Source: JBBRXJ01 sp038248505 | Lineage (GTDB): Bacteria > Bacteroidota > Bacteroidia > Bacteroidales > JBBRXJ01 | NCBI GenBank assembly: GCA_038248505.1 | Contig: JBBRXJ010000001.1 | Coordinates: forward strand, 1-64,000 | Direction of reading: 5' to 3' | DNA length: 64,000 nt | Shown here: in pieces, positions 1 to 9,400 of the stretch | Numbering within the stretch: position 1 is the first letter of the stretch | Layout of the letters: the number at the start of each line of letters is the position of its first letter | The notes under the pieces: generated by a model | What the model was told of the DNA's origin: nothing | Seen by the model: only the letters and a program-made list of their open reading frames with translations | The model's database searches: none | Made by a program: the position numbers and the translations under genes

Positions 1-317
1 AAAAGGCAAAAATAACCTTGTAAAGGTTAAAAAACTAAAGATATGTGGTTGTTTTTTTACTGAAATATCAAAAATAATCAAAATAAAACTCCTAAAAATA
101 AAACTGGAACGTTAGGGGGCTTTTTGCAACGGTCTCATAATTACTTCAAATACAAGACTAAAATAAGTAAAATTGTATAAAAATACTGTTAAAATTAAAA
201 TACTGCCATAGTCAATTCGTTATTTGTATACTAAATTTGAACTCCTATCGTTTTCATTCTCGGTATTTGTTTTTGGCAAAAAAATTGTAGATTTAAGCCC
301 TATTAAAAACCAAATTT
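1..317. other. AT-rich leader region upstream of gldA
   Basis: No coding region is visible. Bases 13-29 form a small hairpin (7-bp stem, 3-base loop) that could be the remnant or tail of a terminator for a gene left of the window. A short G-rich patch lies near 113-120. The right part holds the putative gldA promoter, listed separately. The rest is A/T runs with no structure I can support. Confidence 0.5.
266..295 (+). promoter_or_regulatory. putative Bacteroidota promoter of gldA
   Basis: TTTG at 266-269 and TAGATTTA at 288-295 are separated by 18 bases. This fits the Bacteroidota pattern (TTG at -33, TAnnTTTG at -7) with one mismatch in the -7 box. The gldA ATG follows about 22 bases later. 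This is pattern matching only. Confidence 0.35.
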
Positions 318-1247
318 ATGGATATAATCATTGAAAACCTAACTAAAACCTATGGCCTTCAAAAGGCTGTTAACAACGTATCCTTTACCGTTAAAAAGGG
401 AGAGGTATTAGGCCTGCTTGGACCGAATGGTGCAGGAAAAACAACCTTGATGAAAGCCATCACCAACTATTTTGCTCCTACTGCTGGGCGAATAATGGTA
501 GGTGACTTTTCGGTTACCGAACAGCCTGAACAGGTTAAAAAGCTTATTGGCTATCTGCCTGAAAGTAACCCTCTTTATACCGACATGGCCATTATTGACT
601 ATTTGACCTTTGTGGCCGAATTGCATGGTATACACAAGAGTCGCATCAAAAGTCGTATTGGTGAAATGATTGTAATGTGTGGCCTCCAAAAAGAAAAACA
701 CAAAAAAATAGGGGAGCTGTCAAAAGGATATAAGCAGCGCGTTGGTTTGGCTCAGGCATTAATTCATGATCCGGAGGTTTTGGTGCTTGATGAACCTACC
801 GAAGGGCTTGACCCCAATCAGATTGTTGAAATTCGTGAGTTGATAAAAAAAATTGGTCGTGAAAAAACAGTTATTTTAAGCTCACACATTTTGGCAGAAG
901 TTGAGGCTACCTGCCAACGAATTATAATTATAAATAATGGGGTTATTGTTGCTGATGGCACATCTGATGAGTTGCGCAAACGCAGTCAAGGTAAAGAGTT
1001 ACTGAAGGTGAGCATCGAAGGTGATTCGTATAGTGACATTCATCAAGCTCTGCTGGCTCTTGATAGCATTGAAATGGCTGACCCCTCTAAAGAGAACGAA
1101 CAGGTTTTTGATGTGACTAGCAAAGAAAACCTCTCGTCGCGTAAAACAATTTTTGATATGTGTGTTAAAAAAGGATGGTACATCAGTGAGCTAACACCTA
1201 TAGAAACTAAACTTGAAGATATATTTAGACAAGTAACTCGTAATTAA
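318..1247 (+). CDS. gldA: gliding motility ABC transporter ATP-binding subunit GldA
   Basis: ATPase subunit of the GldA-GldF-GldG ABC transporter at the inner membrane, needed for gliding in Flavobacterium johnsoniae; its substrate is not known. The 309-residue protein shows a Walker A motif GPNGAGKT at residues 35-42, an ABC signature LSKGYKQR at 134-141, a Walker B ending in DEPT at 158-161, and the switch histidine at 190. The roughly 100-residue C-terminal extension is usual for ABC-2 exporter ATPases. The ATG start follows a plausible promoter. gldF begins 12 bases downstream, so the two are probably one transcript. The ABC ATPase call is certain; the GldA identity rests on the gldF and gldG neighbours. 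Confidence 0.93.
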   Translation: MDIIIENLTKTYGLQKAVNNVSFTVKKGEVLGLLGPNGAGKTTLMKAITNYFAPTAGRIMVGDFSVTEQPEQVKKLIGYLPESNPLYTDMAIIDYLTFVAELHGIHKSRIKSRIGEMIVMCGLQKEKHKKIGELSKGYKQRVGLAQALIHDPEVLVLDEPTEGLDPNQIVEIRELIKKIGREKTVILSSHILAEVEATCQRIIIINNGVIVADGTSDELRKRSQGKELLKVSIEGDSYSDIHQALLALDSIEMADPSKENEQVFDVTSKENLSSRKTIFDMCVKKGWYISELTPIETKLEDIFRQVTRN

Positions 1248-1259
1248 ACTTTTTGAGAT

Positions 1260-1985
1260 ATGAATGGAATATGGATTATTGCAAAGCGTGAATTATCCGC
1301 TTTTTTCGACAGCCTTATGGCATATATTATGATCGTCTTGTTTCTCGGTTTTACTGGTTTTTTTACATGGATTTACGGACAAGATGTTTTTTATTCTAAT
1401 CAAACTAGTTTAGGTGCTTTTTTTAGTATCTCTTATTGGTCATTGTTCTTCTTCATTCCTGCACTTACAATGCGTTTAATTGCAGAAGAGCGAAAGACGG
1501 GCACCCTTGAATTATTACTTACAAAACCTGTTTCCGACTGGCAAATTGTGGTGGGTAAATTTCTCTCAGCATTATTATTGATAGGAATTGCCTTAGCCTT
1601 AAGTCTTATCTATTATATTTCGGTAAGTCGTTTAGGAGCTATTGATCATGGTGCAACAATTACCGGTTACCTTGGGCTTTTCTTTATGAGTGCGGCTTAT
1701 ATTAGTATAGGCATTTTTGCAAGCAGCATCACCAACAACCAAATTGTTTCTTTCTTGTTAGCATTAACAATAGGAATTTGTTTTCATATTATCTTTGGTA
1801 TGTTGAGTACTAATTTTTTAGGTATTGGTGGTAAAGTGTTAGATTACCTGAGTATGCAGAGCCACTTTGAATCTATCAGTCGCGGAGTAATTGATTTGAG
1901 TGATCTAGTCTATTTTGGATCCATTGTACTGCTCGGATTAATCTCAACAGAAATGGTCCTTTCAAAAAGAAATGCCGCTGAATAA
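1260..1985 (+). CDS. gldF: gliding motility ABC transporter permease GldF
   Basis: ABC-2 type permease that should pair with GldA and GldG in the inner membrane. The 241 residues carry about six hydrophobic segments (near 14-38, 55-75, 97-120, 138-160, 165-190 and 215-235). The stretch RLIAEERKTGTLELLLTKPV after the second segment is the typical coupling region of GldF/CcmB-like permeases. The length is normal for the family. It sits 12 bases after gldA and 40 bases before gldG, in the same direction. Confidence 0.92.
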   Translation: MNGIWIIAKRELSAFFDSLMAYIMIVLFLGFTGFFTWIYGQDVFYSNQTSLGAFFSISYWSLFFFIPALTMRLIAEERKTGTLELLLTKPVSDWQIVVGKFLSALLLIGIALALSLIYYISVSRLGAIDHGATITGYLGLFFMSAAYISIGIFASSITNNQIVSFLLALTIGICFHIIFGMLSTNFLGIGGKVLDYLSMQSHFESISRGVIDLSDLVYFGSIVLLGLISTEMVLSKRNAAE

Positions 1986-2025
1986 TATTTTTTAATAAGC
2001 AATCACAAAATTAAATCATACTATA

Positions 2026-3555
2026 ATGAAAAGCTTAAAATCATTTTATGCATCATTGGCGATAATTACTGCAATCATTATTGTTGTAAATATCCTCTTT
2101 AGCAATCTGACTTTGCGCCTTGATTTAACTCAAGACCGCCGTTATACACTAAGTAAAGCAAGTAAGGATTTGTTAAAAACATGTGTTGAACCAATAACCA
2201 TTGTAGCGTATTTCTCACAAGATCTTCCGCCCGATGTTGCTCGCGTTCGCAATGAATTTAAAGAAATGCTTACCGAGTATGTCAAGGCATCAAAAGGTAA
2301 AGTTCAATATGAATTTAAAAATCCAAATGAAAAACCGGAGCTTGAAAACGAAGCACAAGTTGAAGGTGTTGGCCCGGTTTTAATTAACCTTCGCGATAAA
2401 AATCAGGTGAAACAGCAGAAAGCTTATTTAGGTGCAGTAATTAAGGTGGGTGATCGTAAGGAAGTTATTCCTTTAATACAGCCAGGTATGTCAATAGAGT
2501 TTGAATTATCATCAGCAATTAAAAAACTTATTGTTACCGATAAACCATTGGTGGGTTATTTAGCTGGTCAAGGTGAACCAGGTCTTTCTGCATTAATGCA
2601 AGCTCGGCAGGCATCCTCAGTAATGTATAATATGGAAGAATTTTCACTCGTTGATTCTGCGGATATGCTGAGTAAATATAAAATAGTAGCTATTGTTGCG
2701 CCACGTGATTCATTTACCGATTGGCAATTGTATCAGCTCGAAGATTATATGAATAAAGGCGGCAAACTACTTATTGCATTAAATCGTGTAAATGGCGATT
2801 TTCAAACTGCAACTGGTAGCGAACTAACTACGGGACTGGAGTCATGGCTTGCTTCAAAGGGTATTCAGGTGGATGGAGATTTTGTAGTTGATAAAAAATG
2901 TAATTCAGTTTATGCGACACGTCGTTATGGCGCTCAAGAAATTCGAGTACCCATTACTTTCCCGTATTTGCCTATTGTTAGTAATTTTGGTAAGCATCCA
3001 ATAACTCAAGGCATTGAGATGATAATGCTTCAATTTGCCAGCAGTCTTCAGTTTACGGGTGATACCTCAATGGTGAAATTTAACCCATTACTCTTTAGTT
3101 CCGATGAATCGGGTCGTGAACCTGCGCCTATTCAATTTAATATTGATCGAGAGTGGAGTGCTGGCGATTTCCGTTCTAAGGGTTTAATACTTGCGGCTAC
3201 TTTTGAAGGCAAATTAGGAAGCAATAGAAATAGACCTGATTCACGTATTGTACTTTTTACTGATGGCGATTTTGTTGTTAATGGTGAAGGTCAACAACCA
3301 CAGCAATTACCAGAAGATAATATAAATATATTTGTTAATTCACTTGACTGGTTGAATGATGAAACCGGATTGATTGCTTTACGAACAAAAGTGGTTACTG
3401 CTCGTCCATTAGATCAGATATCTGATAGTAAAAAGACATTTGTTAAATATCTGAACTTTTTATTACCACTAATTCTTATTGTTGGTTATGGTGTTTACCG
3501 ATCACAACGAAATAGAATAATTCGCATGAAAAGAATGGAGGATAATTATGTTTAA
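2026..3555 (+). CDS. gldG: gliding motility-associated ABC transporter substrate-binding-like protein GldG
   Basis: GldG is the third component of the Gld ABC transporter. It is a mainly periplasmic protein of the ABC_transp_aux family, anchored by an N-terminal helix (about residues 9-29) and a C-terminal helix (about 473-490) followed by a short basic tail. The early motif LRLDLTQDRRYTLSKAS is characteristic of the family. The 509-residue length is slightly below that of many homologues. Its stop overlaps the start of the next gene by 8 bases (ATGTTTAA), which suggests translational coupling with the DUF4340 protein. Confidence 0.9.
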   Translation: MKSLKSFYASLAIITAIIIVVNILFSNLTLRLDLTQDRRYTLSKASKDLLKTCVEPITIVAYFSQDLPPDVARVRNEFKEMLTEYVKASKGKVQYEFKNPNEKPELENEAQVEGVGPVLINLRDKNQVKQQKAYLGAVIKVGDRKEVIPLIQPGMSIEFELSSAIKKLIVTDKPLVGYLAGQGEPGLSALMQARQASSVMYNMEEFSLVDSADMLSKYKIVAIVAPRDSFTDWQLYQLEDYMNKGGKLLIALNRVNGDFQTATGSELTTGLESWLASKGIQVDGDFVVDKKCNSVYATRRYGAQEIRVPITFPYLPIVSNFGKHPITQGIEMIMLQFASSLQFTGDTSMVKFNPLLFSSDESGREPAPIQFNIDREWSAGDFRSKGLILAATFEGKLGSNRNRPDSRIVLFTDGDFVVNGEGQQPQQLPEDNINIFVNSLDWLNDETGLIALRTKVVTARPLDQISDSKKTFVKYLNFLLPLILIVGYGVYRSQRNRIIRMKRMEDNYV

Positions 3556-4534
3556 GAAGCTTAATATAAAGACGCTGATTGTCATGCTAGGCTGTCTTGT
3601 CGCAGTAGTTGTAATAATGCAAATTGCAAAAAATAAGCGAGGCGATCGTTCGTTCAGAAGTGAAATTATTACCGTTGACTCGAGTGATATTTCTGCTCTT
3701 ATTATTGAAACACAAGTACCTGGTGAAGAGATGAAACTCGAACGAATTGATCAAACTTGGAATGTTAAATATAAAGGTGAACAATTTGTGGCTGATAAAA
3801 GAAAAGTTCAGGAATTAGTCGTTTTACTTTCATTAATGAAACCATTACGCGTAGCAGCGATTGATAAAAGTTCATGGCGAGATTTTGATGTAACGGACTC
3901 TGCCGGTTTATCAGTAAAAATTGAATCAAATGGAAAAGTAAAACAAGAACTCATTATCGGTCGTTTTTCATATAAACAACCTGATCCGAATGATCCGATG
4001 GCTCATTACAACCAAATGAATAGCATGAGCACCTTTGTTCGCACAGATGATGATGAGCGTGTTTATCTGGTTCAAGGTTTTCTCAGATATATGTTTCAAG
4101 GAGATTTGAGTGTGTTTCGCAACAAGGATTTAGTGAATACACAAAGAAGTAATTGGAACAAACTTACATTTACCTATCCGGCAGATAGTTCTTTTGTGCT
4201 GCAGAAAAAAGAGGGTAAATGGTTTGTGAATGATATGCCAGCAGATTCTCAAAAGGTGCAGAATTATTTTAATAATATTGAGAATTTAACAAGCTTTAGC
4301 TTTTTGGATAAAAATTCCGCTGTAGCTCCCATTTCTCATAAACTTGTAATTGGTACCGCTGATAAATCAATTCCCATTGATTTATCAGCGGTACCAACTG
4401 ATAGTACAAGTCTGTTAGCTATTCGTTCAAGTATTAATAAAGACGGTATTTTTAGTGGTGCAGGATCAAATCTTTTTATTCGAATATTCATTAGTAAAGC
4501 TAGTTTATTGCCTTCTGTTTTAGTTCTAGAGTAG
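3548..4534 (+). CDS. DUF4340 domain-containing membrane-anchored protein
   Basis: The 328-residue protein has one N-terminal membrane segment (about residues 9-26) and a beta-rich extracytoplasmic part that matches the DUF4340 pattern, including a run like LIIGRFSYKQPDPNDPMAHY and a YLVQGFLR segment. Proteins of this type often sit next to GldG-like genes in ABC transporter operons across bacteria. Here the start overlaps gldG, so it is probably an accessory subunit of the same transporter. Its biochemical role is unknown. A strong terminator follows its stop. Confidence 0.8.
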   Translation: MFKKLNIKTLIVMLGCLVAVVVIMQIAKNKRGDRSFRSEIITVDSSDISALIIETQVPGEEMKLERIDQTWNVKYKGEQFVADKRKVQELVVLLSLMKPLRVAAIDKSSWRDFDVTDSAGLSVKIESNGKVKQELIIGRFSYKQPDPNDPMAHYNQMNSMSTFVRTDDDERVYLVQGFLRYMFQGDLSVFRNKDLVNTQRSNWNKLTFTYPADSSFVLQKKEGKWFVNDMPADSQKVQNYFNNIENLTSFSFLDKNSAVAPISHKLVIGTADKSIPIDLSAVPTDSTSLLAIRSSINKDGIFSGAGSNLFIRIFISKASLLPSVLVLE

Positions 4535-4550
4535 TATGTGTTTAATATAT

Positions 4551-4596
4551 TATAAATAAAAAAAGGCAGGTTTCGACCTGCCTTTTTTTATTTATA
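4551..4596. terminator. bidirectional terminator with UUCG loop
   Basis: A perfect 21-bp inverted repeat (4551-4571 and 4576-4596) with a TTCG loop and A/T runs on both sides of a GGCAGGT core, so it can work from either direction. It separates the convergent DUF4340 gene and the small membrane protein gene, and its right arm contains the stop codon of the latter (4592-4594). Confidence 0.9.
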
Positions 4597-5056
4597 TTGT
4601 TTTCTTCTTGTGATCAATTTCATTGAGTATCGTTAGTGTGCCCATTACCCCAAGTATTACTAAGAAAATAGCAGTAAGCCACCAAGGTGGTTGCGGTTGA
4701 CCTTTAGGGATCATTTGCGCTACATTAAATGTTACTAAAAACATTACAATTAGTGTAATGATGAACGAAAAGGTAATAAGCCACAATGTCCATTCATTTA
4801 CTTTGTGCCTCCAAAATGAAATGGCAACAAGCAAGCTAGTTATTCCTTGCGCAATGTAGCAGATTCCTGCAATTTTCATTAGTGCTAAGTAGAGCAGTAA
4901 GATTCTTGGGTTAAATGCGTTTAGAGTCGCATCATCCATTTCTAGAAATGCTGTGTGATAGGACATGATGTGGCTGCAAAAAAGATAAATAGCTCCAAAT
5001 CCTATACTAAATAGCGATACGGCGCCAATACACCATACTAATATTTTTTCTTTCAT
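4592..5056 (-). CDS. small four-helix membrane protein, unknown function
   Basis: I do not recognise a named family. The 154-residue product has four hydrophobic segments (about 7-28, 50-78, 89-113 and 124-143), short loops and a lysine-rich C-terminal tail (EIDHKKK), so it is an integral inner-membrane protein. It starts with ATG and has ordinary composition. It lies 43 bases after the HD hydrolase gene on the same strand and could be co-transcribed with it. The reading frame runs into the shared terminator hairpin. Confidence 0.75.
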   Translation of the reverse strand: MKEKILVWCIGAVSLFSIGFGAIYLFCSHIMSYHTAFLEMDDATLNAFNPRILLLYLALMKIAGICYIAQGITSLLVAISFWRHKVNEWTLWLITFSFIITLIVMFLVTFNVAQMIPKGQPQPPWWLTAIFLVILGVMGTLTILNEIDHKKKTI

Positions 5057-5099
5057 AAAAAATGGGTTTAAGGTTTAGATATTTATACGTACTAAAACC

Positions 5100-5762
5100 T
5101 TAAAGGTTGCCATCCCATTCAGCTAAAAAGGTTTTGAGATAGAGCACTAAATATTTGTGACGCTCCTCAGCTAACACCCTAGCTGTGTTCGTGTTCATTA
5201 GGTCTTTTAAAAGCAGGAGCTTTTCATAAAAGTGATTAAGTGTGGGAGCAATACTTTTTCGATACGCTTCTGTTGATTGGTATACTACCGGCTTAATATC
5301 TGGATCATAAAGCGGTCTATTTTTAAAACCTCCATAATTAAATGTTCGTGCAATACCTATCGCACCTAGTGCGTCAAGGCGGTCGGCATCTTGCACTATA
5401 TTACATTCTAAGCTTAAATCGTTTCCCTTTTTTTTGCCCCCTGCAAATGAAATATTATTTATTATTGATGCTACTCGTTCAGTCAATTCGGCTTTCTCGC
5501 CAACACGTAAAAGAAAATCAAAGGCTATACTAGCCCCCATCTTCTCATCACCTCCATTAAATTTTGGATCAGAGATATCATGAAGCAATGCAGAGATGAC
5601 ACACAAGTGTCTTTCTCCACCTTCTGCAATTGCTATCTTTTCAGCCATTTTTGCTACGCGAATACAATGCCAATAATCATGTCCGCCTTCGTGGTCTTTT
5701 AACTTTGATTGAACAAATACTCGGCATGCTTCTTCAATCCGAAATTCATTAGTATGCTTCAT
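5100..5762 (-). CDS. HD domain phosphohydrolase
   Basis: A 220-residue protein of the HD superfamily, resembling the YedJ/YpgQ-type metal-dependent phosphohydrolases that act on nucleotides. Visible metal-site residues are H28 and H32 in the segment GGHDYWH, the HD pair at 61-62 in LLHDISD, and aspartates in VQDADRLDALG (125-130). It is cytosolic, with no signal peptide. The length fits the family. The substrate cannot be read from the sequence. Confidence 0.85.
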   Translation of the reverse strand: MKHTNEFRIEEACRVFVQSKLKDHEGGHDYWHCIRVAKMAEKIAIAEGGERHLCVISALLHDISDPKFNGGDEKMGASIAFDFLLRVGEKAELTERVASIINNISFAGGKKKGNDLSLECNIVQDADRLDALGAIGIARTFNYGGFKNRPLYDPDIKPVVYQSTEAYRKSIAPTLNHFYEKLLLLKDLMNTNTARVLAEERHKYLVLYLKTFLAEWDGNL

Positions 5763-6487
5763 TTTTGTTTAGAATAGGGGTTACACAAATATATTTATTC
5801 AATTGATTCTCTGTAGTTGTACATCATAAATAATTAAGCAGTATCATAATAATTTATATTATAGTATATACTCCTTGCCTCCCTATGAAAGAATTTTTTA
5901 AAATCAGATCAGAATATACGCTCTTGCCATGGAATAAATTATATTATTTTCAGGAACATTCATTATTGTTAAATTGATGTTGATAATAATGTTAAAAATG
6001 TGATGCTAATTTTTAGAGCTGAGAGTTCTGTAATGTGTGATATAAAGTAATATTATTAAGATAGTTATATAATAATATATGTTTATTTGATGGTGATGTG
6101 TAAATTAATTTAAACTACTACATTAACTCGTTAATATATTTCACTAAATATAACAGTATTTGCTCATTAAAAGTCAATAAAGATCTATAATATAGACTGA
6201 TATCATGTCTTTTTTTTGATAAATAGATGAAGACTTCTATCTCTAATTATAATGTGTTTTATGGTAATGACAATTTTGTTCAGATATTGTAAAAGGCTTT
6301 CAAATAATATTGAAAAAATATGAAATAAGATTTTTTGACAAAAACAGGAAGGGTTTTAGGCTGAAAACGTGTGTTAACTTGAAGAATTATAGATGTATAG
6401 TTTTAAATACTTCGATTTTTAGCTGGGGAATAAAAAAAGATTTTCTTTTACTATATTTAAACTCCATAATCTAATAACACATAATTT
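5763..6487. other. 725-base AT-rich non-coding region
   Basis: No reading frame with coding character is seen on either strand. The stretch is very AT-rich. TATATTTA at 6452-6459, about 28 bases before the start of the large secreted protein gene, is a possible weak -7 box, but no convincing -33 element goes with it. No hairpins or repeats stand out. The region probably holds the regulatory sequences of the cargo gene and the divergent HD gene. Confidence 0.5.
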
Positions 6488-9400
6488 ATGAGAAATAAAA
6501 CTACTTCGTTAATAATTTTATTTGCCTTCTTTTTTACCTCAATCAGTTTTTCGCAAAACTGGCAAACTATGAGCGCTACTAAATCTTTAGGCGGATCAAT
6601 AAATTATATAAATTCAGTTTCCAATCATGGCGATACACTTTGTGTCGGAACAAGCACTGGAGTTTGGTGCTCTCCTTCTGGTAATGGTGGCGATTGGATT
6701 CAATTCGGTACTGGTTTAAATTCCTCTGCAGTTACACAGGTTTTTGTTTCTGGAAATTATGGTGTGGCTTTTGTTGGTGGTACGGTGTATTATTTAAATT
6801 CGAGTAAAGTATGGACTACCAGCGGCCTAACAGGTTGTGGCAGTGTTGCTATGCAAGCGACTACTGGTTATATGTTTGCATCAAAAGACTATACGGGAGT
6901 ATATCGTTCAATAAATCATGGTCTAAATTGGACTTTATATAATACAACAAATGCAAATGAAAATCTTGTTGGCCCTACTGGACCCATCGGAATTCACCCT
7001 ACAAAACGTATTTGGGCCATTTATTGTTTTGAAAATTTGGTAATTGCAAATAGCAAAAATGCTGTTCATATTAGTGAGAATAACGGAGCTAATTGGTATT
7101 ATCGTTGGGGCGATATGCTTGTTGATCATGGAGCAGGTAGCAATATTAAAGGAATGTATTTTTACAATTATAAAGGTGTAGGTCAATTATTTGTTAGCAC
7201 GGATGGTACCATGTGGAATGGAATGTCGCCTAACATAAATAGAAGTGCAGATACTGGAGTACATTATCCGAATTATGATGGAGCAAGCGGTGCTACTATT
7301 CTTGGATTACCTTATAGTAGCGGAGAGTATTTCGTTGACTATGCACATTATTCTTCTCGCGCCATGTTTATACGCACAGGCGGAAATAATATTTATAAAT
7401 CAAACGATAACGGTCTCAACTGGGCGCTTTTTGAAAATAGTCTTACAGCCTATACTCAAAAAGATTTAATAGCAACTACTAAAAAATTAATTCTTGCAGA
7501 TTATTATGGCATGTATTTTATTGATTTAACTACAGGTCCAAGTTGGACTGCTACCTATCCAAAACTGGCTAATATTACTGGTAGTTCAGCAGAGGTAACG
7601 GTTAATGCTAATTCAAAAGGAAAAGCCTATTACGTAGCTTTGCCATCGGCTATGGCAGCTCCAACTGCAAATCAAGTACTCGACGGACAAGATGCATCAG
7701 GAACTATGGCTGCTGTTAAAGGTAGTTTTAATGTCCCAACAGCAAATACAAATCAAATGGGTGTGGTAACAGGTATGCTTTCTCTTACAGCATATAAAAT
7801 TTATGTAGTTACTACCAATGAAATTGGTAATACAGGCTCAGTGGCAAGCCTAAGCCTAACAACACTTTCAGCTACTCTTGCAATTTCACAAACGGGGCTT
7901 GGTAGTACTACACCTGCATCAGGAGCATATGTGGGCACCGTAAATATTTCTGCAACTCCTGCTGCAAACTACCGATTTGATAAATGGACTATTAATGGAA
8001 CTTCAATTATTAAAACACCGAATACTTCGGTTAACATGAATACAGATATTAATGCTATTGCTACTTTTGTACAAGTTGCAAATTTAAATGTTACCGGTAA
8101 TGGTAGTGGTAATGCTTTTCCTGCTGGGCTTACTGTACAAGATGCAGGTAAGTCTGTTACCATTCGAGCATATCCAGCAACGGGATATAAGGTGACTAAA
8201 TATGTAGTGAATGGCACTGCCTTTAATACTTCCGCAACATCTCGTAATGTTACTGTTTCAGCTGCAGGGTCTACAGTTGTAGTTCATTTTGCACTTATTG
8301 TTATTCCTCCTCCTAGTTTGTGTGATACAATGCTTACAGTTACTAGTCTTCCGCGACCTAACAACACATGGGAGGCAGCGTATAAAACGCGTCTTAATAA
8401 TATGTACGGCTCACGCGTTATGTCATATGATAATAATAGAAGCTATGCTGGTACAGATGCTGGAAAATGGTATTGGCCAGAGAAATTAGCTAAAATGAAG
8501 TATGATTCAAATAACTTGGCGTATTATATTGGACTTGCTGGAAATGCAATGTCATCACATACTCCCGGCGCAGGTAGTTTCTATTATCCTTTTACGGGCG
8601 CAGGCTATGCAATGTATTATTTCATTTATAAAGATTCAATTATGAAGTATGATCCTGCTCAAATTGATAGTGTAGAAGCGTCCTTATATTATTATAATGA
8701 GTGGAAGTACATGATGCGTCGTGATCAGTATTTAGATATTTTGTATCCTACGGGTAAAGAATTTAATTCCGAAAATTTTCAATGGATGTTAAGATGTGCA
8801 GGCCATTTGCTCTCACACGAATTTCATACTAAAAATGGACATAATAATTACAATTTATCATTTACCGATGCCGATGGCATTGACCGAGCAAACGTAAATA
8901 TTACCGGTTATTTTGATGGCTATGTAAATAATCTGGTTCGTGCATTATATTCGTCAGGGCGTGTTGAATGGAACTCAAATAATTATTGGGCACATACAAT
9001 GAACCCATTATTGGCGCTTTATGAAGGGGCCGATAGATGTAATAATCCCGAAGGTTCTCAGATGAAGAAAAAAGCTGAAGCCTGCCTCGATTATATGACC
9101 ATTGAAGCGGCATTACATTTTCTTGATGGCTATCAAATTGCTGCTGATGCTCGTGCAAAAAGTGGCTATATCGATAATAATTTAGGATCTGTTGAGACCT
9201 ATTCCTATGCCTATTTTGTCGATGCCGCAAATCATCCAACGTATTCAACTACTGCTTGGAATTCATCTACTGCATCTTCAGAAACAGGCGGGTTTATTCT
9301 TACATCAAGCTATCGTCCACCACAAATTGTGATTGATATGGCGCAACGTAAATTCCCAATGCCTGTTGAGGTGCAAAGTGCTAAACCATTCTACGCAGCG

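Noticed and set aside
236..249. TTGAACTCCTATC shared between the gldA leader and 11045-11057
   Set aside because: A 13-base match is expected by chance in 64 kb of biased DNA, and the flanks do not agree.
5884..5979. Short frame of about 30 codons in the gap before the large cargo gene
   Set aside because: No conserved pattern, no promoter or coding-like composition; it looks like chance.
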